NCBI RefSeq assembly: GCF_006475605.1
Contig: NZ_ML636837.1
Span: forward strand, 203,468-267,467
Source: Asticcacaulis tiandongensis
GTDB lineage: Bacteria; Pseudomonadota; Alphaproteobacteria; Caulobacterales; Caulobacteraceae
Length of the DNA stretch: 64,000 bases
Direction: 5' to 3'
Shown here: piece after piece, positions 1 to 8,598 of the stretch
Layout: each line of letters opens with the position of its first letter
How positions within the stretch are numbered: the stretch's first letter is position 1
Notes under the pieces: generated by a model
Told to the model about the DNA's origin: nothing
Databases searched by the model: none
Seen by the model: the letters and a program-made list of their open reading frames with translations, nothing else
Program-made: the position numbers and the translations under genes

Positions 1-397
1 TCTCGATGTGCTTAAGAAAATACATGTCCATATAGATCATGGTCTTTTCCGGTTGCGACCCCGAACAGGTCACTTCATATCCGTCAATAATGTTTTCATA
101 TGGCCCCAGACCGAAACTGCCCACACGGTGGAATGCCGGTGGTTGCCCGTTCTCACACCTCAGTCGCGACAGATACTCGCGCTGTCCCGCAGGACTGTTA
201 ACACGCACCGGATTTTTCGCGTCCCCCAAGGGATAGGCATCTGCCTTGCGAATACGCGTGTCAAAATCCGTCACTGGCTCAATGCCCAGTGCTGTTTTGA
301 ATGACTGATCGACTTCGTCGTTCGCAGGGGGCGCACTGGCACATGCGCTTAAGCCTACAAGGCCGACACCCAGTATAATTCCACGCAATAGATGCAT
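1..397 (-). CDS. Putative lipoprotein, 3' end beyond window
   Basis: An open frame starts at the ATG at 397-395 behind a good ribosome site (AAGGGGGTAG) and runs off the left edge after about 132 codons. The N-terminus is a hydrophobic signal segment ending in a lipobox (GLSAC, Cys near residue 19), so the product is probably lipidated and anchored in the envelope. The rest is polar with no family I recognise; it has two further cysteines. It follows recR by 18 bases on the same strand and may be the last gene of the dnaX-ybaB-recR transcript. Forward-strand frames here look like shadows. Confidence 0.72.
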   Translation of the reverse strand, partial: MHLLRGIILGVGLVGLSACASAPPANDEVDQSFKTALGIEPVTDFDTRIRKADAYPLGDAKNPVRVNSPAGQREYLSRLRCENGQPPAFHRVGSFGLGPYENIIDGYEVTCSGSQPEKTMIYMDMYFLKHIE

Positions 398-415
398 ATC
401 TACCCCCTTATTCGT

Positions 416-1018
416 TCACCGCCGTGATTTGAACGCGTGGGCAATCGTCCCGTCATCAAGCCAGTCAAGCTCGCCACCGACCGGCACCCCGCGCGCCAGA
501 TGGGTAATACGCACATCCGGCACCATTTTCGTCAAGTGATCAGCAATATAATGCGCCGTCGTCTGGCCTTCGACGGTTGCGGGTAAGGCCATTACCACCT
601 CCTGCACCTGACGCCCCTCGACGCGCCGGAACAGACCTGACAAACGCAAATCTTCGGGCCGCACCCCATCAAGCGCCGACAACAGCCCCCCCAGTACATG
701 ATACTGACCGCCAAAGGCCCCCACGCGCTCCATAGCCCACAAGGCGGAATCTTCTTCGACCACACAGATCATCGTCCGGTCACGTGACGGATTGGCACAG
801 ACCGGACAAGGGTCCTGCGTCGCCAGCGACCCGCAGTTGGAACAGGTTGTCACCCGTTCCGCCGCATCCTGCATCGCGGCGGTCAATGGCAACAAAAGCT
901 GTTCCCGCCGCTTCAAAAGCGCCAGCGCCGCCCGCCGCGCCGAACGCGGCCCAAGCCCTGGCAACTTCGACAAAAGCGCCATCAGACGTTCAATTTCAGG
1001 GCCTGCGCCGGACGCCAT
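416..1018 (-). CDS. recR: Recombination mediator RecR
   Basis: RecR loads RecA at gaps in the RecFOR recombinational repair pathway, in the cytoplasm. The 200-residue length is typical. Visible parts in order are an N-terminal helix-hairpin-helix (KLPGLGPRSARR, about 18-29), a four-cysteine zinc finger (Cys59, Cys62, Cys71, Cys74), and a Toprim domain beginning at ICVVEEDSALWAME (about 84-97). It lies 6 bases downstream of the YbaB gene. The dnaX-ybaB-recR order is widely conserved in bacteria and supports co-transcription. Confidence 0.97.
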   Translation of the reverse strand: MASGAGPEIERLMALLSKLPGLGPRSARRAALALLKRREQLLLPLTAAMQDAAERVTTCSNCGSLATQDPCPVCANPSRDRTMICVVEEDSALWAMERVGAFGGQYHVLGGLLSALDGVRPEDLRLSGLFRRVEGRQVQEVVMALPATVEGQTTAHYIADHLTKMVPDVRITHLARGVPVGGELDWLDDGTIAHAFKSRR

Positions 1019-1024
1019 AAACGG

Positions 1025-1342
1025 TTAAAACAATTTCGGCAGAGGCATATTGCCGAACGGGCCCGCCGCTTCCTTCATCAGGCGCGACGATTCCTCATCC
1101 AGCTTTTTACGCGCATCGGCATGGGCGGCGATGATCAGGTCAGACAGAACCTCACCCTCATCGGCATTCAGAAGGCTCGGGTCAATCGTCAGGGACACCA
1201 GCACACCAGCGCCTTTAAGCTCAGCCTTTACAAGGCCCGCACCGGCTTCACCGGTAACAACGACCTCGTTCATCTTATTTTGCGCTTCGGCGAACTTTTC
1301 CTGCACGGCCTGAGCCTGCTTCATCAAAGCATTCAAATCCAT
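1025..1342 (-). CDS. ybaB: YbaB/EbfC-family nucleoid-associated protein
   Basis: Small DNA-binding protein of the YbaB/EbfC family, 105 residues as usual for the family. It begins with MDLNALMKQAQAVQEK, followed by the conserved central beta region (TGEAGAGLVKAELKG) and a helical C-terminus. Members bind DNA as dimers and are thought to influence nucleoid structure. The start ATG overlaps the dnaX stop by one base (TGATG), so translation is probably coupled. It sits between dnaX and recR as in many bacteria. The exact role in this lineage is not established. Confidence 0.93.
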   Translation of the reverse strand: MDLNALMKQAQAVQEKFAEAQNKMNEVVVTGEAGAGLVKAELKGAGVLVSLTIDPSLLNADEGEVLSDLIIAAHADARKKLDEESSRLMKEAAGPFGNMPLPKLF

Positions 1343-3126
1343 CAGTCATTATCCTTTTCGTCAGTATCTTCAGGGGGTGCGGCATCGGCTGCCAGCACCG
1401 GTGCGGGCTTATTATTCACCCTCAGTTCCGTCTTGGGAAAGGCCGCCAGAAACGCCGATACAAACGGGTCTTTTCTGGCCGCCTCAAGAATTTCCGCCCG
1501 TTCGCGTTCATCGCGTTCGCGCACCGTCTCAGCCCCGCCGCCGCCTTCTGTGGCGATCAGCCAGCGTTCGCCCGTCCACTCCTTAAGCCGTGCCGACAGC
1601 TTGCGCGCCAGATCAATCGGCGCATGGGGGGCTGGCTCATAGGTGATGGCCCCGCGCTGAAACGACACCAGACGCACATAGCGTTCTACATCGACGCGCA
1701 AACCAATGTCGCGCTTCTCGCCGATCAGGGCCAGCACATCCTCAAAGCTGTTGAGCTGAATCTGCGGCAGAACCGCCGCATGGGTACGCAAGGCTGCGCG
1801 CGGGCCAGAACCGCCACCGCCGCCACCGCCAGACGAACCCCCGCCACCGCCCAGCAGGTTTTCACCGGCCTCCAAACGCTTCAGAAGCGTCTCAGGCCCC
1901 GGCAGATCCGCCGCATAACAGATACGCACCAGCGCCATTTCGGTTGCGGCTGCCGGATCAGGCGCGCGCCGCACCTCCTCAAATGCCTTAAGCAGCAATG
2001 TCCACAAACGCGACAAGGTGCCCGCCGACAACTGCGCCCCTAACGCCGTTACGCGTGACGCCGGTTCCTTGGGCAAACGCGTCGCCTCCGCCCCCAGCAC
2101 CTTGGCCACCGAGGTCGCGTGACAATATTCCAGCAGATCGCCCATGATTTGCGACGGATCGGCGCCAAACCCATAGAGCGTGCGGAACGCCAGCAGGGCC
2201 TCCTGAATCTGACCGGAAATAATATTTTCAAACAGTGACAGCGTCGCCGACCGGTCAGCCAGCCCCAGCATGTCGCGCACGGTTTCCGCCGAGACGCTCT
2301 GACCGGCCTCGGCCTGCACCAGCGCCTGATCAAGCAGCGACAGCGAATCGCGGACCGACCCTTCAGCGGCACGGGCAATCAGGGCAATGGCGTCTGGCTC
2401 AATCGACGCGCCTTCAAGACGGCAGATTTTCTCCAGATGCGGTGTCAGGGTTTCGGGCTCAACACGCCTCAGGTCAAAACGCTGACAGCGGGACAGGATA
2501 GTCACCGGCACCTTGCGGATTTCCGTCGTCGCAAAGATGAACTTGGCGTGGGGCGGCGGCTCCTCAAGCGTCTTAAGGAGGGCGTTGAACGCCCCCGTCG
2601 ATAGCATATGCACCTCATCGATGACATAGACCTTGTAGCGCGCTTCAACCGGCGCATAACGCACGCTCTCAAGCAACTCGCGCATGGCATCGACACCGGT
2701 ACGCGACGCGGCATCAAGCTCCAGAACGTCGATATGGCGACCTTCGATGATCGCCTGACAGTGCGCCCCAAAGACCGTCAGATCGACGCTTGGCCCCTTG
2801 ACCGTATCGGATTCATAATTCAGCGCCCGCGCCAGCAACCGCGCCGTGGTCGTTTTACCGACCCCGCGCACACCCGTCAGCATAAAGGCATGGGCAATCC
2901 GGCCCGTCGCGAAGGCATTGGACAGGGTTCTGACCATGGCTTCCTGCCCGATCAGGTCATCAAAGCTGCGTGGGCGATATTTCCGCGCCAGCACCGTATA
3001 GGCTGCGTTCTTGTCAACCGGCGCACTCACCGGTGCATTATCGCCGAAAATATCAGCCGTGTTTTCGTCGCGCTCTGGGACAGGCGCATCGGCAAACGGG
3101 TCTTCGGTGTCAGGCATATCGGTCAT
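1342..3126 (-). CDS. dnaX: DNA polymerase III subunits gamma and tau (DnaX)
   Basis: Clamp-loader ATPase of the replisome, 594 residues. Visible features are a polar N-terminal extension of about 40 residues, Walker A GVRGVGKT (85-92), Walker B/DEVH (170-173), and the sensor 1 and SRC region (FATTEIRKVPVTILSRCQR, about 198-216). A glycine/serine-rich stretch (426-441) precedes the C-terminal tau-specific part. The segment that carries four zinc-binding cysteines in E. coli DnaX keeps only one Cys here (Cys123). I see no frameshift site at the expected place. In Caulobacter the short forms come from partial ClpXP proteolysis, and a glycine-rich stretch fits that mechanism. Confidence 0.97.
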   Translation of the reverse strand: MTDMPDTEDPFADAPVPERDENTADIFGDNAPVSAPVDKNAAYTVLARKYRPRSFDDLIGQEAMVRTLSNAFATGRIAHAFMLTGVRGVGKTTTARLLARALNYESDTVKGPSVDLTVFGAHCQAIIEGRHIDVLELDAASRTGVDAMRELLESVRYAPVEARYKVYVIDEVHMLSTGAFNALLKTLEEPPPHAKFIFATTEIRKVPVTILSRCQRFDLRRVEPETLTPHLEKICRLEGASIEPDAIALIARAAEGSVRDSLSLLDQALVQAEAGQSVSAETVRDMLGLADRSATLSLFENIISGQIQEALLAFRTLYGFGADPSQIMGDLLEYCHATSVAKVLGAEATRLPKEPASRVTALGAQLSAGTLSRLWTLLLKAFEEVRRAPDPAAATEMALVRICYAADLPGPETLLKRLEAGENLLGGGGGSSGGGGGGGSGPRAALRTHAAVLPQIQLNSFEDVLALIGEKRDIGLRVDVERYVRLVSFQRGAITYEPAPHAPIDLARKLSARLKEWTGERWLIATEGGGGAETVRERDERERAEILEAARKDPFVSAFLAAFPKTELRVNNKPAPVLAADAAPPEDTDEKDND

Positions 3127-3202
3127 GAGGGATTTATAGCGGCAATCAGGGCCAATGCCAGCCCGAAAACGCCGTACCCGTATGCTTAAATTTTGGGGAT
3201 AA

Positions 3203-3296
3203 GGTGAGACCGCACGACCCGAAGGTGAATTCGTTGTGGCTGCTGCCTTCCGGCCCTGACCAGATTGGCGAGGCCTTCGCCCGCACGATCTCAGGG
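3203..3296 (-). ncRNA. ffs: Signal recognition particle RNA (small bacterial type)
   Basis: On the minus strand the apical SRP domain is unmistakable: GGTCAGGGCCGGAAGGCAGC followed by AGCC, matching the conserved GGUCAGG-x-CCGGAAGG-AGCAGCC core that binds Ffh. The flanks GAGATCGTGCGGGCGAAGG and CCTTCGGGTCGTGCGGTCTC pair into the long closing stem. Length of about 94 bases is normal for the 4.5S-type RNA. It lies upstream of dnaX on the same strand. The ends are set from the stem and are uncertain by a few bases. Confidence 0.94.
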
Positions 3297-3445
3297 CCTA
3301 TATGCGGATTAAGCCGCTAAAATGCAAGACCGAAGTTTCATCGTCGGCGCGCTTATCATGAATTAACAGCCCAGAACCCTGTTCGGTCTGTCGGTCTTAC
3401 GGCGCTTGCCCCTACCCTCAGGACACACCCAACGGAGGTAAGGCT

Positions 3446-3682
3446 ATGAAAGAAAGCACCTATACCCACCCGACAGATAAGGTCGAAGGCTGGCCCGACA
3501 CAGTCGCCCCCGCCGTGCAGCCCAGCGGCTATCGGCGCGTTCAAACTGTAGCGGGCGAACCCATCCGCGACACCCGCAACTCAGCCGAATGGAGCGCCCT
3601 TATACTGGCCATAGCCGGTGGCGGCATATGGATCGCTTATGCGGCCTATGCCATAGTCGGCACGCTCACCAGCGGTGGTTAG
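3446..3682 (+). CDS. Small single-pass membrane protein, unknown function
   Basis: Encodes 78 residues from an ATG with an excellent ribosome site (CGGAGGTAAGGCT). The first 50 residues are polar. Residues about 52-73 form one hydrophobic segment (LILAIAGGGIWIAYAAYAIVG), so the protein is probably an inner-membrane peptide with a cytoplasmic or periplasmic N-terminal arm. It is convergent with aguB, and the two stop codons overlap. I do not recognise a family. The strong ribosome site and the segregation of polar and apolar residues argue that it is real. Confidence 0.7.
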   Translation: MKESTYTHPTDKVEGWPDTVAPAVQPSGYRRVQTVAGEPIRDTRNSAEWSALILAIAGGGIWIAYAAYAIVGTLTSGG

Positions 3683-4566
3683 GCGGGCCGCCCTGTGCTC
3701 AAGGCTCCATAGAGATCAGGCCTGCGGTCACGGAAAAAGCCCCATGCCGCCCGATGCGTTTTCAGGAAGTCGAGATCGAACTCAGCTACCAGAACCCCCG
3801 TCTCGTCGCGTCCGAATGATTCCACCAGATCGCCTCTGTGATTGGCGATAAAGCTGTGGCCGTAGAAGGTCTGGCCCTCACCGCTTTGGGGGGAAATCAG
3901 CGTCTCGGTGCCGATGCGGTTGGAACCGACCACGGGGATAACATTGGCCACCGCGTGCCCCTGCATCACCCTCTGCCAGGGCGCGGCCGTATCAAGGCTG
4001 TCGTCATGCGGCTCCGTACCAATGGCGGTAGGATATAACAGAACCTCCGCCCCCTGAAGCGCCATAGCCCGTGCACATTCCGGATACCATTGATCCCAGC
4101 AGATACCGACGCCAATGCGGGCAAACTTTGTGTCCCACACCTTGAAACCCGTATCGCCCGGCCTGAAATAATACTTTTCCTGATAGCCCGGCCCGTCAGG
4201 AATATGGCTTTTACGATAAACCCCAAGCAATTCGCCACCGGCATCAATCACCACCAGCGAATTGAAATAGTGCGGCCCCTCGCGCTCATAGATCGAGGTC
4301 GGGATCACGACATCCAGTTCCGCCGCCAGCTTTTGCATGGCCAGCACGCACGGATGGGTGCGCCACTCAAACGCCGTATCAAACCACTTCTCTTCCTGAG
4401 ACGTGCAGAAATATTCTCCCTGAAACAGCTCGGACGGCAGGATGATCTGCGCACCCTTGGACGCAGCCTTACGCACCAGTGTTTCCGTGGTCTCAATATT
4501 GGCGGCCATATCAGGCCCATAGGCGGTTTGCAGCGCCGCTACGCGTACAGTACGGGTCATGCTCAT
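3679..4566 (-). CDS. aguB: N-carbamoylputrescine amidase
   Basis: Hydrolyses N-carbamoylputrescine to putrescine, CO2 and ammonia, the last step of the agmatine route. It is a nitrilase-superfamily enzyme of 295 residues. The Glu-Lys-Cys triad is visible as Glu46 (LPSELFQGEYF), Lys119 (GVYRKSHIPDGPGYQEKYYF) and Cys156 (GVGICWDQWYPE). The start ATG overlaps the aguA stop by one base; a second ATG two codons later is possible. The pairing with aguA fixes the substrate more firmly than the sequence alone would. Confidence 0.96.
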   Translation of the reverse strand: MSMTRTVRVAALQTAYGPDMAANIETTETLVRKAASKGAQIILPSELFQGEYFCTSQEEKWFDTAFEWRTHPCVLAMQKLAAELDVVIPTSIYEREGPHYFNSLVVIDAGGELLGVYRKSHIPDGPGYQEKYYFRPGDTGFKVWDTKFARIGVGICWDQWYPECARAMALQGAEVLLYPTAIGTEPHDDSLDTAAPWQRVMQGHAVANVIPVVGSNRIGTETLISPQSGEGQTFYGHSFIANHRGDLVESFGRDETGVLVAEFDLDFLKTHRAAWGFFRDRRPDLYGALSTGRPA

Positions 4567-5612
4567 TAGCCCTTAATGTGGGGAACCTGCTGGCTGATGC
4601 AATGGAAAGAGCCACCGCCGGTCAGAATGGCATTGGACGCCAGCCCGAAGACCTGACGTTCGGCAAACAGGGTCTGGAATGCCTCTACCGCCAGTTCGCC
4701 GGCCCGATCATTATAGACCGGCACCACCACGCAATCATTGGCGATCAGGAAGTTCATGTGTGACGCCGGAATGACCTCGCCCTCTTCGTCAACCATCTTA
4801 CCCGGCGAAGGGATACGCACGACCTGAAGCGGCATGCCGCGTGCATCGGTCTGCTGGCTCAGGAATTTCGCCGTGCGGTCATAAATATCCGCATTCGGAT
4901 CATCGACCCCGTAAGCCACCGGACAGGCCACCACACCCGGCGCGACAAACCGCGCCAGATTATCGATGTGGCCATCCGTATGATCATTGAGCAAGCCGTC
5001 ATCGAGCCAGATGACCTTACGCGCCCCCAGCGCCTTCTCAAGCGCCCGCTCGGCCGTCGATTGCGTCCAGTCAGGGTTACGATTAGGGTTCAGAAGGCAC
5101 TGACGCGTAGTGATGATCGTGCCGAAGCCGTCATGCTCCAACGCCCCGCCCTCAAGGATAAAGCCTTCCTGCGCCGGTTCGTACCCGTCATGCGCCGAAA
5201 TCTGAGCCGCGACCTCATCGTCATATTTCAGATGATATTTGCCGCCCCAGCCATTGTTAAGAAAGGCCACCGGCAGCGTATGCAGACGATCGGCATCATC
5301 TTCGGCCGACACATAGATCGGGCCGGTGTCCCTCAGCCAGATATCACCGAAACGGCCTTCGACGATTTCTATCCGCGCGACATCCCCCAACAGGGTCTGA
5401 GCCGTCTTTTTAGCGGCTTCCCCCGCCACCAGAAGCTTGACGTTTTCGTCACCCGCCTCGGCCAGAACACGTACCAGCGCCGCCACCTCGGCCTGCGCCG
5501 GAATGAGGTCTTCCTGCCAAAGATTTTCGTGGCTCGGGAACCCGACCCACATGGCCTTATGGCCGTCCCATTCTGCCGGGACAAGACGCGCAAGCGACGA
5601 ATTCTGGCTCAT
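4566..5612 (-). CDS. aguA: Agmatine deiminase
   Basis: Converts agmatine to N-carbamoylputrescine and ammonia. The 348 residues match the peptidyl-arginine-deiminase-like family: the GWGGKYHLKYDDE and LEGGALEHDGFGTI segments, the catalytic HTDGHIDNLARF motif, and the nucleophilic cysteine near the C-terminus (GGGSFHC, Cys338). It is the first gene of a two-gene operon with aguB. The two together make putrescine from arginine-derived agmatine; no arginine decarboxylase gene is nearby. The stretch upstream to 5700 holds the presumed promoter. Confidence 0.96.
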   Translation of the reverse strand: MSQNSSLARLVPAEWDGHKAMWVGFPSHENLWQEDLIPAQAEVAALVRVLAEAGDENVKLLVAGEAAKKTAQTLLGDVARIEIVEGRFGDIWLRDTGPIYVSAEDDADRLHTLPVAFLNNGWGGKYHLKYDDEVAAQISAHDGYEPAQEGFILEGGALEHDGFGTIITTRQCLLNPNRNPDWTQSTAERALEKALGARKVIWLDDGLLNDHTDGHIDNLARFVAPGVVACPVAYGVDDPNADIYDRTAKFLSQQTDARGMPLQVVRIPSPGKMVDEEGEVIPASHMNFLIANDCVVVPVYNDRAGELAVEAFQTLFAERQVFGLASNAILTGGGSFHCISQQVPHIKG

Positions 5613-5700
5613 TTACTACCCTGATCAACAAATCACCGTTCCCCCTTATTACACAGGGTCTCCGGTTTTGACCATGCTGTCACGGGCAAAAAGAACAGAC

Positions 5701-5737
5701 AAAAAAGAACGGCCCACCATTGCTGATGGGCCGTCTT
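5701..5737 (-). terminator. Rho-independent terminator of the TonB-dependent receptor gene
   Basis: On the minus strand ACGGCCCATCA and TGGTGGGCCGT form an 11-bp stem with one mismatch and a four-base loop. It is followed by TTCTTTTTT. It lies 24 bases after the receptor stop codon and separates that gene from aguA. Confidence 0.85.
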
Positions 5738-5760
5738 TTGTATTCAATCCGTGTTTACGC

Positions 5761-8271
5761 TTAGAACTGCGTACGCAGGGTCACAGATACTGTACGCGGT
5801 GCCCCAAGCTGGTACAGAACGTTGCTTCCACCACGAACATTTGTGCCAAGATTGTTCACGTATGGCAGTTGGTTGTCTATATAACCCGTGCCGTGCAGAT
5901 ATTGCTCATCAAACAGGTTGGAAACGTTCAACTGCACGTAGGTGCCCTCGGCGAACTGCTGCAAATCGTAACGCAGGGCGGCATTCCACACCATATACCG
6001 TGCAGCCACTTCGTCGTTGATGTACGAGTAGAAACGATCACCAACATACTTACCGTCAAGGTTCAGATTTAGGTTCGACGTGATGGCGTAGTTCATGCCA
6101 GCCGTCCACATCCACTTAGGCATGCCCGTCAGAGCCTTACCTTTTGTCGGGATGACAGCCCCGCCAGAGCCTGGAATATCCCCCTGCATCTCTGTATCGG
6201 TATAGGTCAGACCGGCATTAAACACCAGATTATCAACGGGTGAATAGGCAGCCGAAGCCTCGAAGCCCTTACGTTCTACTTCGCCAACATTTGTATCTGT
6301 CGTGGTTTCGGTCTCAGCGTCATAGGCTGAAACGATACGATCCTTATCCTTCGCCATATAGACGGTCGCCGTGGCGCTGAAGTTAGGCTGGGCATAACGA
6401 TAGCCCAATTCAATCGTATCCGAGATTTCCGGATTCGGATTTTTCACCAGCATACGATTATCGCGCAGCACGACGTTGTAGTAAACGTCGGTACGTGGTG
6501 CCGACATCGACTGGGCGTAGGTGGCGAAGATTTGCCCGCCATGATCGAAATTCCAGGTGGCACCGATATTCGGCAGAGTCTTCGAGAAGGAGACATTGCG
6601 CTGATACGGCGTGAAGTACTGATTAGCCGTCTGAACGCCGGTCGTGGTGTTGGTGGAGAACTGTCCTTCGATCGTCACAACCTTCACATCGCTATCCGCA
6701 ATGTCCGTCGTCGTCAGGATATTGCCTGTTGTACAAACGGGGTTATTCGACCCACCACCGGTAACCGGCGAATAGCAGTACTGGTTCAACTCGCGCTCAA
6801 GTGTCTGGTGACGAATACCAATCGAAAGGAACAGACGCTCTTCCAGCAGACGACCACGATATTCTGCCGAGATTACATCGACATCGGCATAGGAGAGACG
6901 GTCACGGCGGCGCAGGTAGCTGCCATCGGCGTTACGCACCCAAAGGTCACCCTCAAACTTGGCCGAAAACGGGTTCTTGGGGGAACCGTCAGCGTTCAGG
7001 AGCGAGATTTCACCTGACTGACGATGACGTGCACGATCAAACGAGGCGTTCACACGGAACGTATGGAACTCGTTAAAGCGATAGATGGCTGACGATTGCA
7101 GCGAATAGCGCATCGTGTTGGTGATATTCGGACGATAAACAGATGCCGTGCCGATAACACCATCACCGTTCAGATCAAAGCTCTCCAGCTCTGACCAACG
7201 CGAACCCAGAATAATCGCTGTGTTGCTGTCACCAATCATCTGGCCAGCGCCTGCACCAGACGTAAGATAACGTTTGGCTTCATTGATCGTACCCGTCGAA
7301 CCACCCAGAGCAGTCGTATACTGGAACGATGGATCAACCGTCAGGGTCAGCTTGTCGGTGATGACCCAGCGTGACTTGATACGGATATTGCCGGTATCGG
7401 ACGGATTGACCGAACCGCGATTGCTGAAGGTGTCATTGCCATAGCCGTTCTGGATGATCTGCGCCTTGCTCTGGCGTGGCATGAAGTGGTTGCGGTTTTC
7501 ATTCCAGTGTGCAGCGGCGCTGATGAACGAGCCGTAATCGCCGATGTCCTGATAGACCATCGCGTTCCACTGCTTCTTCTTCAGCTTGCCTTCGTCGTTG
7601 AAAGACAGCTCGTTACCCCAGGTATCGGTGTCAGACTGCGTATAGGCCAGATAGGCGCGCGTCCCCCACGGGCCAATGGCACCCGTGTCGAACTTCAGGA
7701 AGCCATATTTATGGTTGGATTCACCCACAGCCAGCTTGATCGTACCACCGAAGTCTTCACGTGGTGTACAACTGGCGACGTTGACCGTACCGCCGGTTGC
7801 CGAGGAGGACATCGAGTCAACGTCTGTCGCACCGGTTGACACGCTGGCCGTACACAGAAGCTCGGAATCGATCATCTGGTTGGTATAGACGGCATAGTTG
7901 CCGGAATCGTTGATTTGCAGACCGTCAATCGCCAGCGATACACGGGCGCTGTCCAGACCGCGCATCATGATCTCACCACCCGAAGACCCGTAGGCATCAT
8001 TGTTGGTGAAGTTATAGCCGGGCACAAGGTTCAGGGAATCGGCAAAGGTCTGGCCGGGATTAGAAACAGACAAGGTGTCCTGACCGATAGTGGTCTTGGC
8101 CTTGGGGCCGCGTTCACGCTTGGTTGGGCCAAGAGCGCGCTGACCGGTAACAACCACTTCGGTGACGGCTTCAACATCCTGGGTGGCGGTAGACTGGGCA
8201 AATGCACCCGAAGCCATCATCAGCCCCGTCAGGGCCGTACCGGCCAAAATCCATGATTTGTTAAGTTTCAT
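5761..8271 (-). CDS. TonB-dependent outer-membrane receptor
   Basis: Outer-membrane active transporter of 836 residues. There is a cleavable signal peptide (about 1-26, ending SGAFAQ), a short segment TEVVVTGQRA that may be the TonB box region, a plug domain (about 60-180), and a long beta-barrel ending in the C-terminal aromatic TLRTQF typical of outer-membrane proteins. Two cysteines in the plug (LLCTASV and NVASCTPRE) may form a disulfide. There is no FecIR-type sigma/anti-sigma pair, SusD-like gene or degradative enzyme next door, so the substrate cannot be assigned. It is a single-gene unit with its own terminator. Confidence 0.95.
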   Translation of the reverse strand: MKLNKSWILAGTALTGLMMASGAFAQSTATQDVEAVTEVVVTGQRALGPTKRERGPKAKTTIGQDTLSVSNPGQTFADSLNLVPGYNFTNNDAYGSSGGEIMMRGLDSARVSLAIDGLQINDSGNYAVYTNQMIDSELLCTASVSTGATDVDSMSSSATGGTVNVASCTPREDFGGTIKLAVGESNHKYGFLKFDTGAIGPWGTRAYLAYTQSDTDTWGNELSFNDEGKLKKKQWNAMVYQDIGDYGSFISAAAHWNENRNHFMPRQSKAQIIQNGYGNDTFSNRGSVNPSDTGNIRIKSRWVITDKLTLTVDPSFQYTTALGGSTGTINEAKRYLTSGAGAGQMIGDSNTAIILGSRWSELESFDLNGDGVIGTASVYRPNITNTMRYSLQSSAIYRFNEFHTFRVNASFDRARHRQSGEISLLNADGSPKNPFSAKFEGDLWVRNADGSYLRRRDRLSYADVDVISAEYRGRLLEERLFLSIGIRHQTLERELNQYCYSPVTGGGSNNPVCTTGNILTTTDIADSDVKVVTIEGQFSTNTTTGVQTANQYFTPYQRNVSFSKTLPNIGATWNFDHGGQIFATYAQSMSAPRTDVYYNVVLRDNRMLVKNPNPEISDTIELGYRYAQPNFSATATVYMAKDKDRIVSAYDAETETTTDTNVGEVERKGFEASAAYSPVDNLVFNAGLTYTDTEMQGDIPGSGGAVIPTKGKALTGMPKWMWTAGMNYAITSNLNLNLDGKYVGDRFYSYINDEVAARYMVWNAALRYDLQQFAEGTYVQLNVSNLFDEQYLHGTGYIDNQLPYVNNLGTNVRGGSNVLYQLGAPRTVSVTLRTQF

Positions 8272-8598
8272 ATCAGGAGTATCCCTTCTCCGAAATTACA
8301 CAGCCCACAACCAGACCCAGAGGCGTCAGGGGGGCGGCTTTATAAAAAGACGGCTTGAAAACTGTCTGAGGCGGGTTCTGACGGAAGGACGCGAAACTTT
8401 GGTGACAGGCACATGACAGACTCATTACAGTTGCCTTCGCAGTGCAACATGGGCCACGCCTGTGCCTCAAAGGCCACAAACCCGTCATCAAACCGACACA
8501 TAAAACCTTGTTATTCAAAGCCTTGACTTCGGGGCTTCGTTTAAACACTTGCCTGACGGTGAAATCCCTATATTCGGAAACGGATTGAAGTAAGGGCC
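8272..8598. other. Intergenic region between divergent receptor and GT39 genes
   Basis: No convincing gene. Towards the receptor I see a possible -10 (TATAAA, minus strand, 8344-8339) with a weak -35 (CAGACA) 18 bases upstream, giving a leader of about 60 bases. The only long frame (8273-8623, minus) has no family resemblance, overlaps the GT39 start and covers the promoter, so I do not count it. No repeat or riboswitch was recognised. Confidence 0.45.

Noticed and set aside
8-304. 98-codon plus-strand frame at the left edge
   Set aside because: It is antisense to the lipoprotein gene, which has a lipobox and a strong ribosome site; the forward frame shows no such features.
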